The notes under the pieces: generated by a model
What the model saw: only the letters and a program-made list of their open reading frames with translations
Database searches by the model: none
Told to the model about the DNA's origin: nothing
Translations under genes and position numbers: made by a program
Shown: positions 27,662 to 35,168 of the stretch, piece by piece
Layout of the letters: the number at the start of each line of letters is the position of its first letter
How positions within the stretch are numbered: the stretch's first letter is position 1
NCBI GenBank assembly: GCA_045588655.1
Contig: JAZNEP010000035.1
Span: 124,001 to 188,000 of the forward strand
DNA from: SVFI01 sp045588655
GTDB lineage: Bacteria > Bacillota > Clostridia > Lachnospirales > Lachnospiraceae
Direction of reading: 5' to 3'
Length of the DNA: 64,000 bases

Positions 27662-28896
27662 TGATAAAGAGAAAGCTTGTTTTAACAAAATACAAGGAGC
27701 AGGATGCAGCATTTTTGTTTGAGGATGATCAACTAATTCAGATATTTTTTTCTGCACCTGCAAATTCCAGGATTGGGGATATCTATGTTGGAAGAGTTAA
27801 GAATGTGGTTCCTGCGATATCAGCTGCATTTGTAGAATATTCAAAAGGAATAACCGGTTTTTTGCCAATCGGAGAAGTCAAAAGTAAGCATGTGTTAAAT
27901 CGTGAATATGACGGTAATTTACGTGGTGGAGATGAACTCATGGTTCAAATATGTAAAGAACCGTTAAAAACCAAAGATGCAACATTAACAACAGATATCA
28001 GTTTTTCAGGGACCTATCTAGTCCTTGTTCCGTTTAGCAAAGGTATCCACTATTCTAAAAAATTCAGTGCGCAAGAAAAAAAAGAACTTCGAGAGGTGAT
28101 ATCGGATGTAATTCGTCAATTACTTGGAGAGATAGATGTTTTTTTGCAAAACTATGGTTTGATTGTCAGAACGAATGCTGCAAATGCACCGGTCATGGAG
28201 GTTGGGCAGGAATTGCATGAGTTGTTTCATAAGGCAAGCAGTGTGCTATCTGTGGCCGATAAGAGAACTGTATTTTCGTGTCTTTATCAGGAAGACTCAT
28301 TTTTCAAGAAGGTAATAAAAAATCATTTTAAAATCGGGACGACTGAAGTGGTAACAGACCGAAATGATGTGTATGAAAATCTGATCGAAGAATATGGAGC
28401 TTTTCCGGATTTTGTTGAATCGCTGCGACTATATATGGATGCAGGAATTTCTCTTCTAAACTTGTATGGAATACAGGAGAAAATTGATAGAGCGATTTCA
28501 AAAAAAGTATGGTTAAGAAGTGGAGGGTACTTGATTATTGAGCCAACGGAAGCATTGACGGTAGTCGATGTAAATAGCGGAAAATCGACACCGACGCGAA
28601 ATAAGCTTTCACCCGAAGAATTTTATTATAAAACGAATCAGGAAGCAGCAGCTGAACTAATGCGACAATTGCGATTGCGTAATATTTCAGGGATTATTAT
28701 TGTTGATTTTTTAAAGACAAAGGAAGAAAATACGGAAAAAATAATTCAATATTTAAAAGAGGCTGTAAAGTCGGATCCGGTAGAGACGCTTGTCTTTGGA
28801 AAAACTGCGCTTGGACTTGTAGAGATAACACGTAAGAAAACGGAGGCATCTTTGCAAGAAAAGTTACAGCACTTGATAATAGATAATCGGGAGTAA
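27661..28896 (+). CDS. rng: ribonuclease G/E family protein
   Basis: 411 residues, shorter than E. coli RNase G (489). An S1-like RNA-binding region with GDIYVGRVKNVVPAISAAF lies near residue 37. Catalytic Mg2+-binding aspartates are in TVVDVNSGKSTPTRN near 301 and IIIVDFLK near 345. The CxxC zinc link that dimerises RNase E is not visible and the C-terminal small domain is short, so this is a compact form. It cleaves single-stranded AU-rich RNA and matures rRNA in other bacteria. It is coupled to the radical SAM pair. Confidence 0.92.
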   Translation: MIKRKLVLTKYKEQDAAFLFEDDQLIQIFFSAPANSRIGDIYVGRVKNVVPAISAAFVEYSKGITGFLPIGEVKSKHVLNREYDGNLRGGDELMVQICKEPLKTKDATLTTDISFSGTYLVLVPFSKGIHYSKKFSAQEKKELREVISDVIRQLLGEIDVFLQNYGLIVRTNAANAPVMEVGQELHELFHKASSVLSVADKRTVFSCLYQEDSFFKKVIKNHFKIGTTEVVTDRNDVYENLIEEYGAFPDFVESLRLYMDAGISLLNLYGIQEKIDRAISKKVWLRSGGYLIIEPTEALTVVDVNSGKSTPTRNKLSPEEFYYKTNQEAAAELMRQLRLRNISGIIIVDFLKTKEENTEKIIQYLKEAVKSDPVETLVFGKTALGLVEITRKKTEASLQEKLQHLIIDNRE

Positions 28897-28900
28897 GACG

Positions 28901-29455
28901 ATGAAGCTTATTGATATTAATAAGGTACATGATGGCAAATATTTAAAAAAATATGAGCTTACCTATCTGAATAAGGTCGGAAAAGAGAAGAAATATGAAG
29001 TGGTAAGTCGAAAAGAGATAGCAAAAGCGGAGGATTTAGGGAATAATAAGGTGAGCGGTGTTTCTATCATTGCTTATAAAGAAGACCGGATGCTTTTGTT
29101 AAAAGAATTTCGCATGGCAATCAATAAAGAAATCTATAATTTGTGTGCGGGTATGATTGAGGACGGCGAGTCCATTGAAGAGTGTGTAAAACGAGAATTA
29201 TATGAAGAAACAGGATTATCGGTAAAGCGTGTGATTGACATATTACCACCGGCATTTTCTGCGGTTGGATTTTCGAATGTTCGAACTCATATTGCTTTTG
29301 TAGAAGCGGAAGGCGAAATTGATTCCCATACTTCGGAGAATGAAGAGATTAAGGCGGCTTTTTATTCAAGAGATCAAGTGATGAAGATGCTAAAGACAGA
29401 AGAATTTTCAGCAAGAAGTCAGATTGCAGCATATTTTTTTGTGAAAAACCATTGA
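28901..29455 (+). CDS. NUDIX hydrolase, ADP-ribose pyrophosphatase type
   Basis: 184 residues. The Nudix box spans roughly residues 86-108: GMIEDGESIEECVKRELYEE then TGL, matching GX5EX7REUXEEXGU. Family members of this length hydrolyse ADP-ribose or related nucleoside diphosphate sugars; the true substrate is not determinable. ATG follows rng by 4 bases. The last codons contain the -35 element of the rplU promoter. Confidence 0.85.
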   Translation: MKLIDINKVHDGKYLKKYELTYLNKVGKEKKYEVVSRKEIAKAEDLGNNKVSGVSIIAYKEDRMLLLKEFRMAINKEIYNLCAGMIEDGESIEECVKRELYEETGLSVKRVIDILPPAFSAVGFSNVRTHIAFVEAEGEIDSHTSENEEIKAAFYSRDQVMKMLKTEEFSARSQIAAYFFVKNH

Positions 29456-29480
29456 CAGTAAAATAAGCACATGTTATTAT
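29452..29480 (+). promoter_or_regulatory. rplU operon promoter
   Basis: TTGACA at 29452-29457, 17-base spacer, TATTAT at 29475-29480. The -35 overlaps the stop codon of the NUDIX gene. Confidence 0.85.
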
Positions 29481-29486
29481 TTCATA

Positions 29487-29560
29487 GTATGCCGCATAAT
29501 GAGGTTGAAGTATCGGATATTCCGGTCACCGTAGTTAGCGAGTAAATGAATAGGAGGTGC
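29487..29560 (+). promoter_or_regulatory. L21 leader (ribosomal protein autoregulatory leader)
   Basis: The leader between the promoter and rplU has the sequence features of the Firmicute L21 leader (Rfam L21_leader family): a compact paired region around ATATTCCGGTCACCGTAG (29517-29534), a purine-rich junction, and an AGGAGGTGCC ribosome binding site. L21 leaders are thought to bind L21 or a partner and repress the operon. Identification is by position and general appearance; a covariance-model search would settle it. Confidence 0.65.
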
Positions 29561-29563
29561 CCT

Positions 29564-29869
29564 ATGTACGCAATTATTGCAACAGGTGGAAAACAGTATA
29601 AAGTTTCTGAAGGCGATGTGATTTTTGTTGAAAAGATCGACGCAGAGGAAGGTGCTGCTGTAACATTTGACCAGGTTCTTGCAGTAAGCGATGCTGATCT
29701 TAAGGTTGGCGCTGACGTTGCAAAATCTACTGTAACAGGTACAGTGGTTGAGCAGGGAAGAGCTAGAAAAGTGATTGTTTACAAATATAAGAGAAAAACA
29801 GGTTATCACAAGAAAAATGGTCATAGACAAGCATACACAAAGGTTAAGATTGACAAGATCAACGCTTAA
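29564..29869 (+). CDS. rplU: 50S ribosomal protein L21
   Basis: 101 residues starting MYAIIATGGKQYKVSEGD, typical. The C-terminal YKRKTGYHKKNGHRQAYTKV contacts 23S rRNA. An in-frame ATG at 29546 is rejected since AGGAGGTG at 29551-29558 sets the start at 29564. First gene of rplU-prp-rpmA-obg. Confidence 0.98.
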   Translation: MYAIIATGGKQYKVSEGDVIFVEKIDAEEGAAVTFDQVLAVSDADLKVGADVAKSTVTGTVVEQGRARKVIVYKYKRKTGYHKKNGHRQAYTKVKIDKINA

Positions 29870-29893
29870 TTAATATGAATATGCAGGTTGAAA

Positions 29894-30220
29894 ATGACAA
29901 CAGTTACAATTTATAACGATAAATCAAAAAATCATGTAGGGTTTGATGTGAAAGGACATGCAGGATTTGCTCGTGCGGGGAATGATATTGTATGTGCGGC
30001 TATTTCGATGCTCGTAACAAATACGATTAATTCCATTGAAACTTTTACGGATCTTGCAATTGAATATGAAGCAGATGAAAAGAATGGTCATATCAGTTTT
30101 CGCATAATCGAACATACTGATCAGAACTCACAACTATTGATCGACTCATTGATTTTAGGTTTATCACAATTAGAACAGAATTATCAAAAAAATGTGACAA
30201 TAAAAACCGAGGAGGTGTAA
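29894..30220 (+). CDS. prp: ribosomal-processing cysteine protease Prp
   Basis: 108 residues. The catalytic His22 and Cys34 are in GHAGFARAGNDIVCAAIS, at the same positions as in S. aureus Prp. Prp removes the N-terminal leader of ribosomal protein L27; the substrate gene is immediately downstream with an intact cleavage site. TTG 29888 is an alternative start but ATG 29894 gives the normal N-terminus MTTVTIYND. Confidence 0.95.
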   Translation: MTTVTIYNDKSKNHVGFDVKGHAGFARAGNDIVCAAISMLVTNTINSIETFTDLAIEYEADEKNGHISFRIIEHTDQNSQLLIDSLILGLSQLEQNYQKNVTIKTEEV

Positions 30221-30223
30221 CAC

Positions 30224-30508
30224 ATGTTAAATTTAAACCTTCAATTTTTCGCTCATAAAAAAGGAGTAGGTTCTACAAAGAACGGTAGAGATTCCGAATC
30301 AAAGAGATTAGGTGCGAAAAGAGCTGACGGACAATTCGTAAAAGCTGGAAATATCTTATACAGACAGCGTGGAACAAAAATCCATCCAGGTGTTAACGTA
30401 GGACGTGGTGGAGATGATACATTATACGCTTTAGTTGACGGTGTTCTTAGATTCGAAAGAAAAGGAAGAGACAAAAAACAGGCTTCCGTTTATCCAGTAG
30501 AAGACTAA
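30224..30508 (+). CDS. rpmA: 50S ribosomal protein L27 with cleavable leader
   Basis: 94 residues. The N-terminus MLNLNLQFF-AHKKGVGS holds the Firmicute-type leader, cut by Prp after Phe9 to expose Ala10, which reaches the peptidyl transferase centre. The core GGDDTLYALVDGVLRFERKG is typical. AGGAGGTG precedes the ATG; prp ends 4 bases before it. Confidence 0.98.
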   Translation: MLNLNLQFFAHKKGVGSTKNGRDSESKRLGAKRADGQFVKAGNILYRQRGTKIHPGVNVGRGGDDTLYALVDGVLRFERKGRDKKQASVYPVED

Positions 30509-30523
30509 TTACGAAATTGCGAG

Positions 30524-30558
30524 GAGCTTCAAACTTTTGTTTGGAGCTCTTTTCTTTC
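30524..30558 (+). terminator. intrinsic terminator between rpmA and obg
   Basis: GAGCTTCAAAC (30524-30534), TTTT loop, GTTTGGAGCTC (30539-30549; one G-U pair) followed by TTTTCTTTC. No promoter fits in the 14 bases left before obg, so obg must depend on read-through or on an upstream transcript, making this a partial terminator. Confidence 0.8.
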
Positions 30559-30572
30559 ATGGAGAATAATAT

Positions 30573-31865
30573 ATGTTTGCAGATAGAGCGAAAATTTATA
30601 TCAGAAGTGGAAAAGGCGGAGACGGTCATGTGTCGTTTCGCCGTGAAAAATATGTACCGGACGGCGGGCCAGATGGCGGAGATGGCGGAGATGGCGGAAG
30701 TGTATGGTTTGAAGTGGATGAAGGACTTAATACGTTAACGGACTATCGTCACGTACACAATTATAAAGCTGGTGACGGTGCAGAAGGTGGCAAGAAAAAT
30801 TGTCGTGGAAAAAATGGAGCAGATATCACATTAAAAGTTCCTGCCGGAACTGTGATTAAAGAGCAGGAAACAGGCAAAGTAATTGCCGATATGTCGGGAG
30901 AAAATACCCGTTATATGATTTTAAAAGGTGGCCGTGGTGGAAAAGGAAATCAGCATTTTGCAACTTCAACAATGCAGGCACCAAAATATGCGCAACCGGG
31001 ACAACCGGCACAGGAATTAAATTTGTTTTTAGAGTTGAAGGTGATTGCGGATGTGGGACTGGTAGGTTTTCCAAATGTTGGTAAATCAACCTTTCTTTCA
31101 CGTGTAACAAATGCAAAACCAAAGATTGCAAATTATCATTTTACCACTTTAAATCCCAATCTTGGTGTGGTTGATTTGGATAATGGCGGGAATGGTTTCG
31201 TTATTGCGGATATTCCCGGATTAATAGAGGGAGCTTCAGACGGAGTTGGACTTGGACATGAATTTCTTCGTCATATTGAACGGACCAAGGTGATAATTCA
31301 TATGGTTGATGCGGCTTCTGTAGAAGGACGTGATCCAATTGAGGATATTGTTGCAATCAACAAAGAATTGTCCGCATATAGTGAAGAACTTGCTAACAAA
31401 CCACAGGTAATAGCTGCGAATAAAATGGATGCTGTTTATGGGGATGAAAATGAAATAATTAAAGCTTTGAGAGAGAAATTTGAGCCACAGGGGATTAAAG
31501 TCTTTCCTATCTCTGCTGTGAGCGGAAAAAATGTGAAAGACTTATTATATGAAGTTTCAGAAATGCTAAAACATCTTGATGATAAACCGATTGTTTTTGA
31601 ACAAGAGTATTTCCCTGAAATTGAAAAGGCATTTACGGAAGAACCGTTTACTGTAGAGTATGATGAGGAAGAAAACGAATATGTTGTAGAGGGACCAAAG
31701 ATAGAAAAAATGTTGGGCTATACAAATTTGGAATCAGAAAAAGGATTCCGATTCTTCCAAAATTTCATGAAAGAAAACGGTATTTTAAAGCAGTTAGAGG
31801 AACTTGGAATCCAGGAAGGCGATACTGTACGTATGTATGGTCTGTCTTTTGATTATTATAAATAA
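30573..31865 (+). CDS. obgE: GTPase ObgE/CgtA
   Basis: 430 residues with the three-domain layout of Gram-positive Obg. Glycine-rich OBG fold (1-158: GGDGGDGGSVWF), G domain (about 159-335: G1 GFPNVGKST, G3 DIPGLIEGA, G4 NKMD), and the C-terminal OCT domain (about 350-430: FTVEYDEEENEYVVEGPKI). Obg acts in 50S assembly and stress and sporulation signalling. GGAG precedes the ATG. Confidence 0.97.
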   Translation: MFADRAKIYIRSGKGGDGHVSFRREKYVPDGGPDGGDGGDGGSVWFEVDEGLNTLTDYRHVHNYKAGDGAEGGKKNCRGKNGADITLKVPAGTVIKEQETGKVIADMSGENTRYMILKGGRGGKGNQHFATSTMQAPKYAQPGQPAQELNLFLELKVIADVGLVGFPNVGKSTFLSRVTNAKPKIANYHFTTLNPNLGVVDLDNGGNGFVIADIPGLIEGASDGVGLGHEFLRHIERTKVIIHMVDAASVEGRDPIEDIVAINKELSAYSEELANKPQVIAANKMDAVYGDENEIIKALREKFEPQGIKVFPISAVSGKNVKDLLYEVSEMLKHLDDKPIVFEQEYFPEIEKAFTEEPFTVEYDEEENEYVVEGPKIEKMLGYTNLESEKGFRFFQNFMKENGILKQLEELGIQEGDTVRMYGLSFDYYK

Positions 31866-31878
31866 GGAGACAAGTAAT

Positions 31879-32169
31879 ATGACAAGCAAACAGAGAGCAT
31901 ATTTAAAAGGGCTTGCAATGAATATTGATCCTATTTTTCAAATTGGAAAAGGAAGCCTGACACCGGAAGTAACAGCAGCAATCGGGGAAGCGTTTAATAC
32001 TAAAGAATTGATTAAGATTGCTGTTTTAAAAAATTGTATGGACGATCCAAATGCGATTGCGCATACATTAGCAGAGAGAACGCGTTCACAGGTCGTACAG
32101 GTGATTGGTAAAAAGATTGTTCTGTACAAAGAGTCAAAGGAGCATAAAAAAATTGAGTTGCCAAAATAG
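31879..32169 (+). CDS. yhbY: YhbY family RNA-binding protein (CRM domain)
   Basis: 96 residues: MTSKQRAYLKGLAMNIDPIF starts the CRM domain, with the GKGSLTPEV loop and LIKIAVLKN strand. These proteins associate with pre-50S particles. The upstream in-frame ATG at 31804 lies inside obg and is rejected; AAGGAGACAAGTAAT positions the ribosome at 31879. Its 3' end overlaps nadD by 17 bases. Confidence 0.93.
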   Translation: MTSKQRAYLKGLAMNIDPIFQIGKGSLTPEVTAAIGEAFNTKELIKIAVLKNCMDDPNAIAHTLAERTRSQVVQVIGKKIVLYKESKEHKKIELPK

Positions 32170-32785
32170 AAAAGTAGGTATTATGGGTGGAACTTTTGAC
32201 CCGATTCACTACGGACATTTGATGTTAGCGCAAAATGCACTGGAAACCTTTTCTTTGGATGAAGTTATGTTTGTTCCAAGCGGAACACCGTGGTTGAAAG
32301 ATTCAACGAAAGTGTTGTCAAGAAATAAGAGGGTTTCTATGACAGGGATTGCAATTGAAGATAATTCAAATTTCGCGCTTTCCACAATCGAAATTGACAG
32401 GGAAGGGAATTCCTATTCTTATGAAACTGTAGAAGAATTAAAGAAGGAACAGCCGGAAACGGAATTCTATTTTATTTTAGGTGCTGATTCGCTTTTGGAA
32501 ATTGAAAAATGGAAACATCCGGACCGTTTAATGGCGGAATGCACATTGCTTGCTGCAGTCAGAGATGATTGTGATGAAGATGGATTGAAAAAACAGATTG
32601 AATATTTGGAAAAGAAATATAGTGCAAAGATTCATATTTTGCCGGCAAGACGAATTGATATTTCCTCATCTGATATCCGTGATTTGATTGCGCAGGGAAA
32701 ATGTGTACGCTATATGCTTCCGGACCAGGTGATTGAATTTATTCAGAAGAATCACCTATACGAAAGTAGTGAAGCAGATGAGTAG
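32153..32785 (+). CDS. nadD: nicotinate-nucleotide adenylyltransferase
   Basis: 210 residues. The adenylyltransferase motif is GGTFDPIHYGHLMLAQNA and the C-terminal motif is DISSSDIRDLIAQG. NadD makes deamido-NAD from nicotinate mononucleotide. The start matters: the first strand (RKVGIMGG) requires a start before ATG 32183, and the best candidate is TTG 32153, 10 bases after AAAGGAG (32136-32142) inside yhbY. The end overlaps yqeK by 8 bases. Confidence 0.92.
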   Translation: MSCQNRKVGIMGGTFDPIHYGHLMLAQNALETFSLDEVMFVPSGTPWLKDSTKVLSRNKRVSMTGIAIEDNSNFALSTIEIDREGNSYSYETVEELKKEQPETEFYFILGADSLLEIEKWKHPDRLMAECTLLAAVRDDCDEDGLKKQIEYLEKKYSAKIHILPARRIDISSSDIRDLIAQGKCVRYMLPDQVIEFIQKNHLYESSEADE

Positions 32786-33398
32786 ACAAACAATAGAAAG
32801 AAAGCAGTTTGAGGATCAAATTGCATATATATCGAAATGTATGAAGAGAAAATTGGAACATAAGCGATATCTTCACTCGATTTCAGTTGCATACACAGCA
32901 TCCTGTATAGCAATGCGTTTTGGATACAATCCTCACAAGGCTTATTTGGCAGGGCTTTTACACGATAATGCAAAGGGGATTCCTCATGATAAAAAATTAA
33001 CTCTTTGTACCAAATATGGACTCACAGTCAATATGGCGGAGAAGGACAATCAAGATCTTTTACATGCGAAACTTGGTAGTTATTTGGCGAAAGAAAAATA
33101 TAACATTAATGAGGAAGAAATTCTTTCGGCAATTTTGTATCACACAACCGGAAGACCGAATATGACATTATTGGAGAAAATCATATATATTGCAGATTAT
33201 ATAGAACTTTATCGTAAGCCACTGCCTAATATGGACAAGATTCGCGAGATGGCTTTTATAGACCTAGATGCATGTGTGTTGCTTATTTTGGAAAATATCC
33301 TTTCTTTTTTGCAAGAGAGAGGGTATGTAATTGATGATATTACGATTTCTACTTATGAATACTATAAACAGGTCGCTTTAAAAGGAGAAATAAAATGA
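32778..33398 (+). CDS. yqeK: HD-domain hydrolase YqeK (Ap4A hydrolase type)
   Basis: 206 residues. HD motifs: His in RYLHSISVAYTA, HD in GLLHDNAKGIPHD, a later His in LHAKLGSYL and AILYHTTGRP, and Asp in IIYIADYIE. Firmicute YqeK hydrolyses diadenosine tetraphosphate symmetrically to ADP using iron. It is coupled to nadD (8-base overlap) and rsfS (4-base overlap), the conserved nadD-yqeK-rsfS order. Confidence 0.93.
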   Translation: MSRQTIERKQFEDQIAYISKCMKRKLEHKRYLHSISVAYTASCIAMRFGYNPHKAYLAGLLHDNAKGIPHDKKLTLCTKYGLTVNMAEKDNQDLLHAKLGSYLAKEKYNINEEEILSAILYHTTGRPNMTLLEKIIYIADYIELYRKPLPNMDKIREMAFIDLDACVLLILENILSFLQERGYVIDDITISTYEYYKQVALKGEIK

Positions 33399-33754
33399 CA
33401 AATAACATTTCAAAGAAAATAGCGTTGGCAGCAATTGATGCGTTAGAAGATAAGAAAGCAGAAGATATACAGATTATCGATATTAGCGAAGTGTCACCGC
33501 TTGCAGATTATTTTATTATTGCGAATGGTACAAATCGCAATCAAGTACAGGCTCTTGCTGATAATGTTGAGGAGCTTCTTGGAAGACTTGGCTATGATAG
33601 AAGACCAATTGAAGGTTATGACAGTGCAAATTGGATTCTGCTTGATTATAAGGATGTTATTGTGCATATTTTTGACAAGGAAAACAGAAGCTTTTATGAT
33701 CTGGAAAGAATCTGGAGAGATGGGAAACAGATTACAGAACAGGATTTGAAATAA
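33395..33754 (+). CDS. rsfS: ribosome silencing factor RsfS
   Basis: 119 residues. Family stretch DISEVSPLADYFIIANGTN and the GYDSANWILLDYKDVIVHIF core are present. RsfS binds L14 on the free 50S subunit and blocks subunit joining in starvation. Last gene of the obg-yhbY-nadD-yqeK-rsfS block and followed by a terminator. Confidence 0.96.
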   Translation: MTNNISKKIALAAIDALEDKKAEDIQIIDISEVSPLADYFIIANGTNRNQVQALADNVEELLGRLGYDRRPIEGYDSANWILLDYKDVIVHIFDKENRSFYDLERIWRDGKQITEQDLK

Positions 33755-33768
33755 AAGGGAAATAAAAA

Positions 33769-33809
33769 AGAATATTGGTCGAATAAATATCGGCCATTAT
33801 TCTTTTTTT
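33769..33809 (+). terminator. intrinsic terminator after rsfS
   Basis: 14-bp stem AGAATATTGGTCGA (33769-33782) with TCGGCCATTATTCT (33790-33803), one mismatch and one G-U, 7-base loop, then TTTTTT. Confidence 0.88.
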
Positions 33810-33835
33810 ATTTTTCATATTATTAGGAAAACCGT

Positions 33836-34453
33836 TTAGTGATAGAGACGAAAAACGCCATAGACTTTGCCTAGGATTTCGCAGTTATCTACAATAATGG
33901 GTTCCATATCGTCATTTTCCGGTTGGAGACGAATGTGTCCGTTTTCTTTATAAAATGTCTTAACTGTGGCAGAATCATCTACGAGGGCAACAACGGTATC
34001 ACCATTTCGCGCGACATTTGTACGTTCAACAAAAATCTGATCACCGCTAAATATTCCGACATTAATCATACTGTCACCTTTTACTTTTAATACAAATGAT
34101 TCAGCATTTGGAGCCATGTCAACAGGAATAGGAAAATAACCTTCAATATTTTCCTCGGCCAATATTGGCTGACCGGCGGCTACAGTTCCGACAATCGGAA
34201 TACTCGTCATCTCATGTCGAACAAGCTGAAAACTGTCATCGCATATCTCTATTGCGCGTGGTTTCGTAGGATCACGGCGAATGTATCCGTTCTTCTCCAG
34301 TGTTTCTAAATGTGCATGTACGGAAGAAGTGGATTTTAAGTTTACTGCTTCGCATATCTCGCGTACAGCAGGCGGATATCCCTTTTCTAAAATACGTTCT
34401 TTAATAAATTCTAAAATTTCTGATTGTTTTTTACTGATTTTGCCATATGCCAT
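33836..34453 (-). CDS. lexA: SOS repressor LexA
   Basis: 205 residues starting MAYGKISKKQSEILEFIKER. Winged helix DNA-binding domain (1-65), self-cleavage site Ala93-Gly94 (GTVAAGQP), and the Ser128 (GDSM) / Lys165 (TVKTF) dyad of the S24 peptidase domain. An in-frame ATG 36 codons upstream falls in the promoter and is rejected; CCGGAGG sits before ATG 34453. Three LexA boxes lie upstream, so autoregulation is expected. Confidence 0.97.
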   Translation of the reverse strand: MAYGKISKKQSEILEFIKERILEKGYPPAVREICEAVNLKSTSSVHAHLETLEKNGYIRRDPTKPRAIEICDDSFQLVRHEMTSIPIVGTVAAGQPILAEENIEGYFPIPVDMAPNAESFVLKVKGDSMINVGIFSGDQIFVERTNVARNGDTVVALVDDSATVKTFYKENGHIRLQPENDDMEPIIVDNCEILGKVYGVFRLYH

Positions 34454-34493
34454 ATAGATAAACCTCCGGGATTTAAGTTCGCTTGTTAGATTT

Positions 34494-34522
34494 AGTATAA
34501 CAGACGACTTAAAAAAAAGCAA
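34494..34522 (-). promoter_or_regulatory. lexA promoter
   Basis: On the minus strand: TTGCTT, 17-base spacer, TATACT, about 35 bases before the lexA start. A LexA box lies 11 bases upstream of the -35. Confidence 0.7.
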
Positions 34523-34532
34523 ACATATATTC

Positions 34533-34546
34533 CGAAATTTTGTTCG
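34533..34546. promoter_or_regulatory. LexA (SOS) box 1
   Basis: CGAAATTTTGTTCG, one base from the Gram-positive consensus CGAACNNNNGTTCG. Closest of the three to lexA. Confidence 0.85.
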
Positions 34547-34554
34547 ATTTTTGC

Positions 34555-34583
34555 TTGACATTCGAAAATATGTTCGTTATAAT
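34555..34583 (+). promoter_or_regulatory. promoter of the LysM gene, SOS-controlled
   Basis: Perfect consensus TTGACA (34555-34560), 17-base spacer, TATAAT (34578-34583). LexA box 2 fills the spacer, so LexA should block RNA polymerase directly. Confidence 0.92.
34563..34576. promoter_or_regulatory. LexA (SOS) box 2
   Basis: CGAAAATATGTTCG, one base from consensus, lying between the -35 and -10 of the LysM gene promoter. Confidence 0.9.
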
Positions 34584-34593
34584 TCAAGTATAA

Positions 34594-34607
34594 CAAACAA
34601 GTGTTCG
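34594..34607. promoter_or_regulatory. LexA (SOS) box 3
   Basis: CAAACAAGTGTTCG, one base from consensus, just downstream of the predicted LysM transcription start. Its centre is 31 bases from that of box 2, which is 30 from box 1, about three helical turns each. Confidence 0.85.
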
Positions 34608-34703
34608 TATCATGTGTTCGGTTTTTTGCGTTTTTTATATAGTTATATGATTTTTGTATAGTTATATAAATGGGTAAGATAAGGGTTATATTTGGAGGTA
34701 TGT

Positions 34704-35162
34704 ATGGGAGTTGAATTTATTTCAGTGTCAAGAGCAAATGTATTAGATAGACTCGATAATTCGCAACAGATTTATGATTTGCAGAAGATTCGGGAAAGGA
34801 AGAGCACTGCAAAAACATATCATAGAAGGCTGAAAGTGGCCAGGCAGAAACGTACTATGTTTTTTTTAGCGATGGCTTTAGTTTTGGGTGTTATTTTTGC
34901 TATTTTTGTATTAGGTACCAACGCACAAGCTACAAGTATGAATCAGGCGTCCACTAGTCGATATAAATATTATAAAGAAGTTTATGTAGAGCGCGGGGAC
35001 AGTCTGTGGTCAATTGCGAAAGATAACACGGATGGATCCGTAGATGAAATTATGAACTGTATGAATGAAATTCAGGAAATTAATTGCATCAGTTCAAAGG
35101 CAGTACTTAAGACAGGTACCTATCTGGTGGTTCCATATTATTCTGAAAAATATATGGAATAA
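34704..35162 (+). CDS. SOS-induced LysM membrane protein, YneA-like division inhibitor
   Basis: 152 residues. A basic cytoplasmic segment (1-50), one membrane helix (about 52-71), and an extracytoplasmic LysM domain (about 90-145: VYVERGDSLWSIAKDN, then YLVVPYY). B. subtilis YneA has the same membrane-plus-LysM build, is divergent from lexA, and delays division after DNA damage. Here the N-terminal tail is longer. TTTGGAGG places the start at ATG 34704 rather than TTG 34692. Role is inferred from LexA control and domain order. Confidence 0.85.
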   Translation: MGVEFISVSRANVLDRLDNSQQIYDLQKIRERKSTAKTYHRRLKVARQKRTMFFLAMALVLGVIFAIFVLGTNAQATSMNQASTSRYKYYKEVYVERGDSLWSIAKDNTDGSVDEIMNCMNEIQEINCISSKAVLKTGTYLVVPYYSEKYME

Positions 35163-35168
35163 GAGTTA

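Noticed and set aside
34454..34561. 36-codon N-terminal extension of LexA.
   Set aside because: It would be encoded by the lexA promoter and a LexA box; the ribosome binding site marks ATG 34453.
34607..34620. Possible fourth LexA box (GTATCATGTGTTCG).
   Set aside because: Only the right half-site matches; it differs from consensus at three positions of the left half.
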